From Bondarzewia mesenterica (lineage: Eukaryota; Basidiomycota; Agaricomycetes; Russulales; Bondarzewiaceae), in assembly GCA_004802705.1 (NCBI GenBank), contig SGPL01000783.1:1-12061 (forward strand): a DNA stretch of 12,061 nt, read 5' to 3'. Position numbers and translations under genes: made by a program. Positions 1 through 8,389 of this stretch are shown here, piece by piece (the stretch's first letter is position 1; each line of letters starts with the position of its first letter). The notes under the pieces are model-generated. The model was not told the origin of the DNA and searched no databases. It saw nothing but the letters and a program-made list of their open reading frames with translations.

Positions 1-584
1 TGTCGCCGTGGGCAGGGCGCGTGCCCACATCCTATCGCTGGATGTAAGTCAGTGCCCTTGGAAGAATTCACTCAGGACTCACTGGCGTGTTATCTCGCCG
101 AGGATGGATTCCCCTTCCGGACGGGGCTTGTGAGGGTTTTTGAGGGCATCCATTATAATGTCGCGTTGTGCACGAACACCAACTTCATCTTCGACGTCGG
201 AGAATGCATCGAATATGAAGAAGAAATTCATGACATCTGCGCAGGTGCGCAGTCGGTCTTTGAACTATTGAGTGATCTTTTTTGTGACATGGGTTTGAGG
301 TGAACCCTACCTTTGTCGAAATCGGGGTAGCCAAGGGCGGCGAGGAGGCCTGGTAAATGGATCAGTCGGCATACTCATGACAGTTTCGGCGGCAGACGTC
401 ACTCACTAAAATCGCATCTATTGAAAGCCTTCTGCGCCTTCTCACTAAACAGTTTGAAACTCTCGACCCAAGCTGCGGATTCATCTCTGACCTCTTCGTA
501 CAGCGGGTTGATGGAGCGAACCCAGGGCCAGTGAGCGAGTACGTCCGGAAGGTGGAATCGGTCTTGAAAAGCGCTGTATTCCAT
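1..584 (-). CDS. Sesquiterpene synthase copy A, 5' part (runs off the left edge)
   Basis: Class I terpene cyclase, expected to ionise and cyclise farnesyl diphosphate in the cytosol. Read on the minus strand with four exons: 584-407, 349-311, 257-83 and 37-1 (incomplete). Introns 406-350, 310-258 and 82-38 all have GT...AG ends and keep frame. Exon 1 starts MEYSAFQDRF and carries LPDVLAHWPW, NPLYEEV and AFNRCDF, all typical of the N-terminus of basidiomycete sesquiterpene synthases, so the ATG at 584 is a natural start. Exon 2 gives LLAALGYPDFDK. Exon 3 gives ADVMNFFFIF followed by DAFSDVEDE, the Asp-rich metal-binding region; the usual D(D/E)xxD second acid is Ala here. It ends with NPHKPRPEGESILGE. 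No stop or frameshift is seen in the visible exons. The NSE motif and C-terminus lie beyond the window, so whether the gene is intact cannot be decided here. Confidence 0.85.
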
Positions 585-641
585 TGTAGAAGAGTGTGAA
601 TAGGGATCGAATGGTACAGAAAGTTGAACGATGCGTGCAGT

Positions 642-648
642 TTATATA
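642..648 (-). promoter_or_regulatory. TATA box of sesquiterpene synthase copy A
   Basis: On the minus strand the sequence reads CTATATAAAC, about 58 nt before the predicted ATG at 584. It is followed by a pyrimidine-rich leader with CTATTCACACTCTTCTACA just before the start codon. This spacing fits a fungal core promoter. The whole element is absent from copy B, where it falls inside a deletion. Transcription itself is inferred, not shown. Confidence 0.5.
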
Positions 649-2166
649 GACTTCGATACTGGCCGTACCTAGGAAAATCTGACAAAATCGGCTTTCGCAG
701 ATGACTGTCATTGCACAATGAACGGGGCTGGGTAGATGAACGGTCGTGGCCCTTGGACTCGATTTACGTCCACATTCAGCGTCGGTGTTGACATGAATTT
801 ACGGCGAAAGGTCATTGGTACGGAGAAAGAAAATCACCGTATGCATTGTGTTGGAGTATACCAGGTTCTCTGAAAAATCGTGAAAACGCAGCCCCATTGG
901 TCCTATCTTGGGCGCTCCCAGGCTCAGGCAACGTATACATGTGGGTGAGCACTGCGCATAAGTGTCTCGGGTAAATGTCGGTGCGCCTGACCAGACGATA
1001 AGGCAATAGCATGCATGGGAACGGTGACGGCACTTGAAGTAGCGTGTACGAATTGGTGTACAAAATTGGCGATGTGTACTGATGTGAGTGCNTAAGCCTC
1101 GTCCCTTCCTTGAAGTTGAGTCAGATTTGTATTTCGGAGCAACATCGTCCACAACTCTCTGCAACAATCTGGNCTCCATCACATTGGCTTTCACGGTGGA
1201 ACTCTGCAAGATCACGATTTCGACTTTGACCGTGCGGGGCTTGCCAAATAATTACATCCTTTCTTCCACTGCCGTCTGCCAATTTCGTGTATGGGTAACC
1301 GGCGGGACTTGGACTTCCGGGACTTCCGTCACTGCCAGTATAGAATGCAGCACCCTCAGTTCGATCTTTGCTTGAGTAAAAGATAGCGATCGGTGTTATA
1401 TGAAAAGACGAGAACCTTAGAATCAACGAACATAGATTGCGCACCTGGGCCTAACGTCTCTAAAAACAGGCAGCCCCTTCTCAGCGTCTTCGACATAATC
1501 GTAACTGCAGCCGAACTGTACTAAGCAGAGGTCGCTGTAAAACTTGTTCTGCGTGCCAAAAAAAAACTAGTNGCTCTTTGAGCCATCCAACTGTTGCTAT
1601 AAAAAAGAGTCATTGTGTCCATCTTGCAGAAGTTGTGGTGCCGGGATACTTGGACGGTCTGATGATAGAGTGACGATGGCAAGCGTCAAGCCTGAAAACG
1701 CCGGGTTCTCGACGTCCGGGATACGTATGCAATGTTAAATTCTGATGGAAGATGAAGTCAATTGTCAGCAAGGAGTTAACACCAAGTCAACGACTCTCCT
1801 ACACCTACTTGTCAAGTCATGATTGTCTCGAAAGTGAGAAGGACCTGCATGTTGCATTGCGTGATGTGCATCTTTTCATAGCGCNGTCTCAACATGCCAA
1901 TAGAGTCTCGGGCGATGACGCCGCACCCAAAGACACATCGAATAGCATGATTGACGTGTTCAATAATCGTCTGAGAATGGTACAAAAAGGCTGAGCAGCT
2001 GGCTTTGACGAACATCGAAGAGGACGGGTAGTTGTGCTTTGGGAATCAATAGATGACAATGAAAATTGAATCTAGACATAGACGTACCCAGAAATTGTTT
2101 TCAAGTTGGAACCTCGTACATCTGTGCCACGCTACCAGTGAAGTTTNCTTGTTTACGCAAATTGCG

Positions 2167-2219
2167 ACCGGGGCAACGTGGATGAGTCCAAACTTGGCAT
2201 GTTATTTTCTGTCTCACAG
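2167..2219. other. Conserved 53-bp island shared with 8213-8265
   Basis: 50 of 53 positions match between the copies by eye, while surrounding flank sequence is much more diverged. On the minus strand both copies read ATGCCAAGTTTGGAC in frame as MPSLDSSTLPR, but copy A reaches a stop six codons later, so a shared protein is doubtful. It may be a regulatory block, a conserved leader or a recently converted tract. Confidence 0.4.
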
Positions 2220-2352
2220 AGACACACGCTGCTCGATGACGTTTTTTTGACTGACACCTAACAAACCCAGCTAGCGTTCGAGGTCATATTGCATCGCCAG
2301 TTGACTTTGGCAGAGTGTGAGCATCATTCTCGGGAGTAAGTAAACAGCGACA

Positions 2353-2366
2353 CGATGATGTCATCG
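2353..2366. promoter_or_regulatory. Imperfect CRE-like palindrome, copy A
   Basis: CGATGATGTCATCG, one base away from the perfect palindrome at 8376-8389 in copy B. It is followed in both copies by ATTGGGT, which reads as a CCAAT box on the minus strand. The TGACGTCA core is the known ATF/CREB-type bZIP site. That it functions here is inference. Confidence 0.3.
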
Positions 2367-2412
2367 ATTGGGTCTGTTTCTTCGTCCGTTGCGCAACTTA
2401 TGCGCAACTGAC

Positions 2413-2486
2413 TGAAGCTCAATTGAAGCTTGCAGCTTGAGCTCGATGCTTGAAGGTCGNTGCTTGAAGCTTGAAGAGCTTGAAGG
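2413..2486. repeat. Degenerate short tandem repeat of GCTTGAAG type
   Basis: A run of GCTTGAAG / GAAGCTTGAAG / GAGCTTGAAGG units with several AAGCTT and GAGCTC palindromes. The matching place in copy B (about 8420-8470) is shorter and less regular, with forms such as CTTCGAAACTTCAATC. This looks like slippage expansion in copy A. Confidence 0.55.
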
Positions 2487-2579
2487 CCTGGGGTTTAGTC
2501 TTCCGCCAAATGCATGCCTCCTCCAACAGAAGTTGAGACATGGCCGGAAATGGCTTGTCACGTTGGTTGGTGTCGTCGC

Positions 2580-3262
2580 CGCGGAAGTATCAGTAGAGAT
2601 CAGNGGGCCTAATTCGCTGGAATGACCATGAGGACGTCTTCAATGAGGCGAACAAGGCCCACCTTCGAAAGCGACATACAGACCGTACGCGTCCTTCTCA
2701 TATTGATTTGCACCTGTTCTTTCCTAAATATCCTTGTAAATATCCTTGTCCAGCTCCTACTCTGGGAGCTCAAGGCGACGCTNAGAATCAAAACGTTACT
2801 ATGCCCGACAGTCATGATAGCTCGATCCGCTGGTCAGGNATATCACCCGCAGCTCGAGCATTGACTAGTGGATAAGAATAGATGTAAATTTCATAAGTTT
2901 CCGGCGGCATTACCTGGCATTACGCACATAATATCTTTCGCCGGGTATGGTGGAATCAGGAACAAAGTTGGTGAGTTACAGGAAACGTGGAAACGTGTTG
3001 AATTTGGTTGACTACACCAAAATGCAGGTATGTAAGGGAAATAGCTGGAAATAGCCTCCTCGTCAACTCGTCGAATGCTTTGGCACAAGGTATTGAGTCA
3101 CGTGCAATTCCGTGGTATTTCCGGCCATGGCATAGATCTTCTCCACGTCTCCTGCNCATTTCACAGAAGTCGAGATCAATGGGCTTGCTTGCTCCGTCCA
3201 AGATCACCCTCCCTCGAACCATATTAGCAAAGTTACCTTTCTTGATTCACAAATTACGATAG
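2580..3262 (-). pseudogene. Decayed beta-propeller-like gene, copy A
   Basis: No single open frame spans this stretch. Minus-strand pieces nevertheless resemble fungal NHL/YWTD-type six-bladed propeller proteins. One frame below 3222 reads VILDGASKPIDLDF, like the 'DGL..PIDLEID' step before a YWTD blade. Another near 2700 reads YEKDAYGLYVAFEGG, matching YGLAVASNGH in copy B and the NHL consensus 'P.GLAV...G.VYVAD'. The two pieces sit in different frames with stops between them, so the gene is broken. It lies upstream of the synthase in the same orientation, as in copy B. The family assignment rests on short motifs and could be wrong. Confidence 0.33.
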
Positions 3263-3376
3263 CGCCATGGACAGCTCTTTGTCGCTCAACTCATCTATTA
3301 TGTACCGGGATTCTCTCCGCACCAACGGGTTCATGCGTTCGCGAATCGCATTACTGGACCCTGGAAAAGTACGGTA

Positions 3377-3596
3377 GTATGGATAGCCGAAACCTATCAT
3401 CAGACATAAAGTATCAGGAACGGTCTATCAGCATCTTTTTCCAACTTTGGATTCCATCAGGTGGCAAACAGAGTATGTCTATCGGTCCTTTCTTGTGATC
3501 TTGATATCAACTTTATCGCTTTCTCAAGATATCACATTGGCGAAAGAGGCTGTTGACTGTGTTTCGTCTCAGGNGCATGCAGCGAAGCGTAGAACG
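3377..3596. other. Unassigned spacer at the right edge of copy A
   Basis: Homology to copy B stops near 3376, just after CTGGAAAAGTACGGTAG. The following 220 bases hold no open frame or motif that I recognise. They could include eroded 3' sequence of the hydrolase gene to the right. Confidence 0.3.
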
Positions 3597-3890
3597 TTAA
3601 AAANATGAACACAAATTCGTCAGGGCAAGAAGATCAACCTTACACCATCGCTCGTTATCATACCATTCTCCGTTGAGCCATCGATTCATNCNCNNNNCAA
3701 TTNNCGTATCTGCANCAANANNANCNNTACNNNCATNGNNCGNGNCANNNCNTTCNANGTNGAGNCCTNTCGNTTCCCCTGGGCGGTTACGGATCTCAGC
3801 GGTGGGACGTACAGACGCAGTGGCTAGGGGACCGCTGTCGATGTAGGCGAGTCTGGTGCCGTTGCCATCGACTAGGATTGTTTTTGCCAT
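3597..3890 (-). pseudogene. Alpha/beta-hydrolase-like gene, N-terminal fragment
   Basis: The minus-strand ATG at 3890 opens a frame starting MAKTILVDGNGTRLAYIDSG, the typical beginning of basidiomycete alpha/beta-hydrolase-fold proteins ('VDGKGT.LAYIDSG' before the strand that leads to the oxyanion HG motif). After GPLATAS the sequence reads GTACGTCC, a possible intron donor. The region that should encode the HG oxyanion hole lies in the N-rich stretch at about 3690-3770. The frame beyond the Ns (MNRWLNGEWYDNERW) does not look like the family. No catalytic Ser (GxSxG), Asp or His region is present before copy A begins, so this is a 5' fragment of a gene of perhaps 300-400 codons. The Ns prevent deciding whether it is a pseudogene by mutation or only by truncation. 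Confidence 0.5.
3690..3771. other. N-rich low-quality stretch
   Basis: Dozens of N are interspersed with called bases over about 80 nt, unlike the isolated single Ns elsewhere. This is a consensus or read-quality problem and not biology. Calls that cross it, mainly the hydrolase fragment, are unreliable. Confidence 0.9.
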
Positions 3891-4089
3891 GGTACTCGAG
3901 GGGATACCTCAACAAGGGATTGCAGTGAGATGTACGTTGCAGCACATTCCTATCACTGTCCTGACGTGATTGCGAACAGACTTCTTAGTTGGACGCAAGT
4001 CGAAGGCACAAACGAATCATCCACCGACTTCAACTCTCCCACTATGGCAATTAACGATCGAATGCCGTCCATCTCAAGTATTACCAGGT

Positions 4090-6240
4090 CCATTATCCTT
4101 GCATCGCGAAGCTGTCTGGCTGAAAACTTCCCCTCATCCCAGTCGATTGGACTCATTGATCACNCTGGCGGACAGTCTGAAAGCACGCTTATATCTAACA
4201 GTTCTAATACCCGACTTGGCCGACGCGATCCCGCCGNACATTGAAGCTCTCCGTCTTGCAACTCGATCAGATGATTTTGAAGGCGTTTTGCACACGTACC
4301 ATACCTCTGATCCTGATTACACATGGTTGATCATGTACAATCTCGGCATGTCACTGATAAGCCGCNTTCAAAAGACTGGTCTGCTTGCTGACCTGGAAGA
4401 GTCAGTCTCTCTTCTTCTTGAGATACTCGAGTTGTTTCCTAATCACCATCCCGGTCGACCATCCTCGCTCAATGATCTCGCCGGTGTCCTTTTGGTGCTG
4501 TATCGCCAGACAGGTCAGCTTGTTGTCTTCGAGGAGGCAATCTCCCTTCATCGAGAGGCGCTCCAGCTACGACCTGCACCCCATCCTTATCGACCATCTT
4601 CACTCGACAACCTCGCTAGTGCCCTTNCAACTCGGTTTGACCAGACGGGTAGCCTCGAGGATCTTGAGGAGGCAATCTCACTTAATCGACAGGCGCTCGA
4701 GCTGCGGCCTGCACCCCATCCTCATCGCTCCGGTTCGCTCAANAATCTTGCGGGTGCCCTTCAAACCTAGTTTTTCCAGACGGGTCAGCTTTCTGACTTT
4801 GAGGAGGCAGTTCTGCTTCATCGGCAGGCGCTCGAGTTGGGTCCTGCATTACGTCCCGATTGGCCATATTCACTCAACCATCTCGCCAGTGTCCTTTTAA
4901 CTCGCTTTNAATGGATGAGTGAGCTTGCAGATCTTGANGATGCGGTCTCTTTTCGTCGACAGGCACTCGCACTGCATCTTGAACCCCATGTCTATCGATC
5001 AGCTTCTCTCAACAATCTCGCCGAAGTCTTTTCAATCAAGTTCGACTAGACGGGCCAGATCTATGTATGAAGGAAGCTGTCTCGCTCTATCGATAGGCAA
5101 TCGAGATATTCCCTGAATACCGTCCTGATCGAACGGGCTTACTCAGCAATCTCGCCTCTGCCCAGCTCTGCCCTTTCCGCCCGATTTAACCAGACGGGTC
5201 ACCGTATTGACCTGATTGAGACTGTCGATACGTTTCGTGCTGCAGTCGCTTGCGTTTCCGCGTNGGTAACACAACGCTTTCTGGTTGCGAAGAACTGGGC
5301 TCGCCGCACGGATGGGATTCACGAGTCAGCTTTGGAGGCTTATCAGGCAGCAATCCATCTGTTACCTCAGATCGTCATGCTTGGAATGGACTTGCAATCA
5401 CGTCAAGAGGTACTAGCCACCAGAAGCGATGCTGGCTCGAGACGCTGCGGCTTGTGCAATCCGATCTGGAGAATTGGACAAGGCCGTTGAACGCCTCGAG
5501 GAGGATCGGGGAGTTTTTTTTTGGTCGCAGGCTTTTTAATTTCGCACCTCGCTTCATGACTTTCAAACGTGGGAACCAATACTCGCTCATAAATTGGAGG
5601 ATATATCTCGGGCGCTTGAGCAGGGATCACGGCGGGATATTTCCAGACATCATTCGAATAGCGCACGCAAGGTGCTGTTGATGGAGCAAGACACAGTTAA
5701 CTACCGTAAGCTCAGCGACGAATGGCTGGCAACGCTAGAAGAGATTCGAACATTGGATGGATTTCATGACTTTCTACTACCGAAGCCACTGGCGATACTC
5801 AAAAAGGCGGCATCTCGCGGTCCAGTTGTATAATCAATGCTAGTCCGTCCCGTTGCGATGTCTTGATTCTGGCCTCCTCTGCCGTCAAGCATGTTCCACT
5901 GGATCTGACCACGACGGATGCGTGCAATGTCGTTCACTTTATGAGGCTCGTCGTGTCATCCCTTGCTCTCCCCCCAGATCACCATGCATCTCTTGCAAAA
6001 CTCATTGGTAAGACGCGAGATATCGGGGATGTGAACATTGAGGCAGGAAAAAAAAACAGGCACCATGAGAGTCCGTGAAAAGGTCAGGCCTGTCGGCATT
6101 TGCGCAGCGTTCTGCTTGCTGTTTCACCCACTTGGGAAGTGCTGACTGCATCTGCGAAACCCTTGCTTGCTCGTGACCAGTTCAGCGTTGCACAATTTTG
6201 CAGTACCACTGGGGCCAGATGTGGCAGCAGCGTGTTGTGA
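4090..6240 (+). pseudogene. TPR/CHAT-type protein pseudogene
   Basis: Resembles the large basidiomycete family of kinesin-light-chain-like TPR proteins with a C-terminal CHAT (caspase-like) domain; the function of most members is unknown. Recognisable order: LSLHREAVWLKTSPHPSR (from about 4099), six TPR units (4333-5140), a linker with HESALEAYQAAIHLLPQ, then DAAACAIRSGELDKAVERLE, KLEDISRALEQGS, SDEWLATLEEIRTLDGFHDF and LPKPLAILKKAASRGPVV, and NASPSRCDVLILASSAVKHV, which should lead into the CHAT domain. It is broken by TAG at 4768, TAG at 5047, a frameshift near 5058, TAG at 5094, a 10-nt insertion near 5163-5172 (AGCTCTGCCC-type duplication), a frameshift near 5431, TAA at 5537 and a one-base loss near 5831. 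The reading frame closes at 6078, and homology fades by about 6240 without the CHAT catalytic His/Cys region. Clearly dead. Confidence 0.85.
4333..5142 (+). repeat. Six 135-bp (45-residue) tandem TPR-coding units
   Basis: Units begin at 4333, 4468, 4603, 4738, 4873 and 5008, exactly 135 bp apart, mostly with a Leu codon CTC opening 'LxNLA'. The unit consensus is LNNLA..L..RF.QTG.L.DLEEAISLHRQAL.L.PAPHP.R, which matches 42-45-residue TPR repeats in this family. No indel breaks the period over the first five units despite an internal stop. Drift begins only in the sixth unit. Confidence 0.85.
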
Positions 6241-6393
6241 AGCATACATGAGCTGTTTAGGATTAAAGCTTTAAAGGGCTGAGTTGGTAAACAGATATAT
6301 CTATGCAGCTATACTTACATAGCATAATTACTTTTCTATTCACACTTCGTATAAGTATAAACACGCGCGGTGATATCTGAACCACGGCATCTT
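6241..6393. other. AT-rich spacer between convergent genes
   Basis: Lies between the end of the plus-strand TPR/CHAT pseudogene and the stop codon of the minus-strand synthase copy B. It is AT-rich (for example ATATATCTATG, CATAGCATAATTAC, CGTATAAGTATAAACA). It would hold the 3' untranslated regions of both. No specific terminator can be named. Confidence 0.4.
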
Positions 6394-7437
6394 TTAAAAT
6401 CCTGTGTCAACCCATCGCGTCTGTTGCACCTGCAACCCTCTATCGCCAAAGTATCTCTTGCTTTCGAAGAACCAGCAATCGTAGCCTCTGACTGCGTTCC
6501 CCATTCCCCAGACGTAGTGCTCCACCGCTTTACCAGCAGGTATCTTCTGCTCTAGCTCCAGGAATTCTTTCACAAGTCCATTTTGCCTCTGTTCCACCCA
6601 TTCCAATGCTCCGTGGACGTCGGTATATTTCTCGTGCATGACGGCGTTGATGATGTTGTGAGCAGCGTGTCCCATGTCCTGAGATGTTCACGCGAATGTG
6701 TAAGTCACATATGAAGAGGCGGTTCAAAAAATACTTACACGTTCCATTTTCCAAGAGACTTGGTCCTGTAGATGCAGAGAAGAAATTAGTCATTACGNAG
6801 NATAAATGGCCGATGCAGATTAGTTCCAATACGCACATTTCCCAAGATACACATTTCCGTTGCTATCTCCTCCAGCCTAACGATTGTCCGATCACTTGCG
6901 ACGCTNTCATNNAGNGCGTCTTTAAGCTCGAGCAGCGNGAAAGACGGCATCGCGCCCACTGTGCCCCGCCTCACTACGAGGTAGCTTTCTATGCCTCGAA
7001 TGTTTTGCACACGTCGATCTTCGGCCTCTTGCACGGTCGCTTCAGTGTAGATGTCGAACATCTCGATGAATCGTTTCTGCGCGTGGGCTGTCGCCGTGGG
7101 CAGGGCGCGTGCCCACATCCTATCGCTGGATGTAAGTCAGTGCCCTTGGAAGAATTCACTCAGGACTCACTGGCGTGTTATCTCGCCGAGGATGGATTCC
7201 CCTTCCGGACGGGGCTTGTGAGGGTTTTTGAGGGCATCCATTATAATGTCGCGCTGTGCACGAGCACCAACTTCATCTTCGACGTTGGAGAATGCATCGA
7301 ATATGAAGAAGAAGTTCATGACATCTGCACAGGTGCGCAGTCGGTCTTTGAACGATTGAGTGATCTTTTTGGTGACATTGGTTTGAGGTGAACCCTACCT
7401 TTGTCGAAATCTGGATATGCAAGGGCGGCGAGGAGGT
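6394..7437 (-). pseudogene. Sesquiterpene synthase copy B, exon 1 and promoter missing
   Basis: Same family as copy A: class I farnesyl-diphosphate cyclase. Exons on the minus strand are 7437-7399, 7345-7171, 7125-6837, 6765-6739 and 6678-6394, with GT-AG introns of 53, 45, 71 and 60 nt, all keeping frame to TAA at 6394-6396. Visible motifs: the Asp-rich region FIFDAFSNVEDE, with the last Asp changed to Asn relative to copy A; the diphosphate-sensor region VVRRGTVGAMPSF; the NSE triad NDQVSWKME, formed across the 71-nt intron (N from one exon, DQVSWKMER as a 9-codon exon); HNIINAVM; and FESKRYFG with the Arg-Tyr pair. The body has no stop codon, only a few Ns. The sequence that should encode the first 59 residues, and the TATA box, are gone: homology stops at 7469 and resumes at 7499 with 29 nt of unrelated filler. 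Without exon 1 a normal product is unlikely, although a new upstream exon cannot be excluded. Confidence 0.85.
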
Positions 7438-8212
7438 CTGGTGAATGGATCAGGCTCATGACAGTTTCGATGGGAGAGAACAGTAGCGGTACGCAGATAT
7501 TCAGCGTCCTTGTTGACATGGGTTCATGATGAAATGTCATTGGTACGGACAGGAAACACCGCCGGATGCATTGCCTCGGTGTGTGCCTGGTCTGGAAAGA
7601 CGGGGAAAAACTTGAGTGAACCGCGTTGGTCTCTAAACTGGACGCGCCTATGCAACATGCGCACGCGATCGAGCGCTGCAAGCAAGTGCCTCATGGGAAA
7701 TGTCGGTATGCCTTATCAGGCGATACGAACAACAGCATGCAGGCGACGGCGCTTGAAGTAGCAATGCACGGATAAAAGTACAAATTGTCGAGATTTCCAC
7801 TGATGTGAGTACCAGAGTCCTTGAGTTCGAGTCAGATTTCTATTTTGGAGTAACATCGCTCACAAATTTGATTCTTGACTCCTATCACATGAGCTTTTCG
7901 TGGAACTCCGCACGCGTTCGAATTTTGACGGTATGCGCTCTTCGACAATGTCCTGTCTGGGTATTAATCGACGGGGACCTGGGTTTCCGGGATTTCCATC
8001 GTGATGCCAGTATAGATTGCGGCATCCCTTCGATCTTGGCTTGTATAAAAAAAAATAGTGACCAGTGATATATGGAATTGGGAGCAAATTCAATAAATGA
8101 AAACGCAATTCAGAGATCATCAGTCGTAACCAGATGATATTGTTTGGAACCTCGTACATGTGTGCCCTAAGCAAAGTCTTCTGATCCAGTAATCCGAGCA
8201 AAAACCTATGCA

Positions 8213-8265
8213 ATCGGGGCAACGTGGATGAGTCCAAACTTGGCATGTTGTTTTCTGTCTCGCAG
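8213..8265. other. Conserved 53-bp island shared with 2167-2219
   Basis: Partner of the copy A island; includes GGGGCAACGTGGATGAGTCC. Only three differences are seen across 53 positions, in a flank that otherwise aligns poorly. Confidence 0.4.
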
Positions 8266-8375
8266 GAGTTGATGAAATTCTTTGGCACCGGCACCTAACA
8301 AAGGCCTGTGCGGCAGGTACCGAGCTGTACCGAGCCTGTCACCATGCTTCGACTTAAGTTCGGGTAGCGTTACCA

Positions 8376-8389
8376 CGATGACGTCATCG
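8376..8389. promoter_or_regulatory. Perfect 14-bp CRE palindrome, copy B
   Basis: CGATGACGTCATCG is fully self-complementary and centred on TGACGTCA, the established ATF/CREB-type bZIP binding core. It is directly followed by ATTGGGT (CCAAT on the minus strand). The copy A counterpart at 2353-2366 has one mismatch. It lies between the synthase and the decayed propeller-like gene, so its target is unclear. Confidence 0.4.

Larger units (their letters stand above)
650..2580. other. Non-coding flank upstream of synthase copy A, homologous to 7499-8600
   Basis: About 1.9 kb without a convincing gene. Open frames here are short, unrelated between the two copies and interrupted by N. From about 774 it aligns patchily with the flank of copy B, for example GACGGCACTTGAAGTAG at about 1027 against GACGGCGCTTGAAGTAGC at about 7745, and CTGATGTGAGT in both. 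The homology is clearly weaker than in the synthase exons. Better-conserved islands lie at 2106-2128, 2167-2219 and 2353-2379. The copy A flank is several hundred bases longer than the copy B flank, so one copy has gained or lost DNA. It may contain the regulatory region of the synthase or remains of another gene; I cannot tell which. Confidence 0.5.

Noticed and set aside
52..303. Plus-strand 83-codon frame starting with GTG, repeated almost unchanged in copy B
   Set aside because: Its conservation follows from the overlapping minus-strand synthase exon 3 and introns. A GTG start is not expected in a fungal nuclear gene.
362..718. Minus-strand 118-codon frame overlapping the start of synthase copy A
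   Set aside because: It is in a different frame from the exon 1 motifs and has no family resemblance. The frame starting at 584 explains the region.
1121..1444. Minus-strand frame with Gly-Ser-Pro repeats (GSDGSPGSPSPAG), at first glance collagen-like
   Set aside because: The stretch is too short, contains N, and the aligned part of copy B does not keep the repeat, although GNPGNPGP appears there in a broken frame.
3970..4770. 266-codon frame treated as a complete TPR gene
   Set aside because: Its start is arbitrary and its end is a nonsense codon inside a TPR unit. Homology continues for another 1.4 kb, so it is one piece of a pseudogene.
6684..7391. 235-codon open frame on the plus strand, the second longest in the window
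   Set aside because: It is the antisense of the sesquiterpene synthase exons. The minus strand shows five frame-compatible exons with family motifs and GT-AG introns, so this frame is a shadow.
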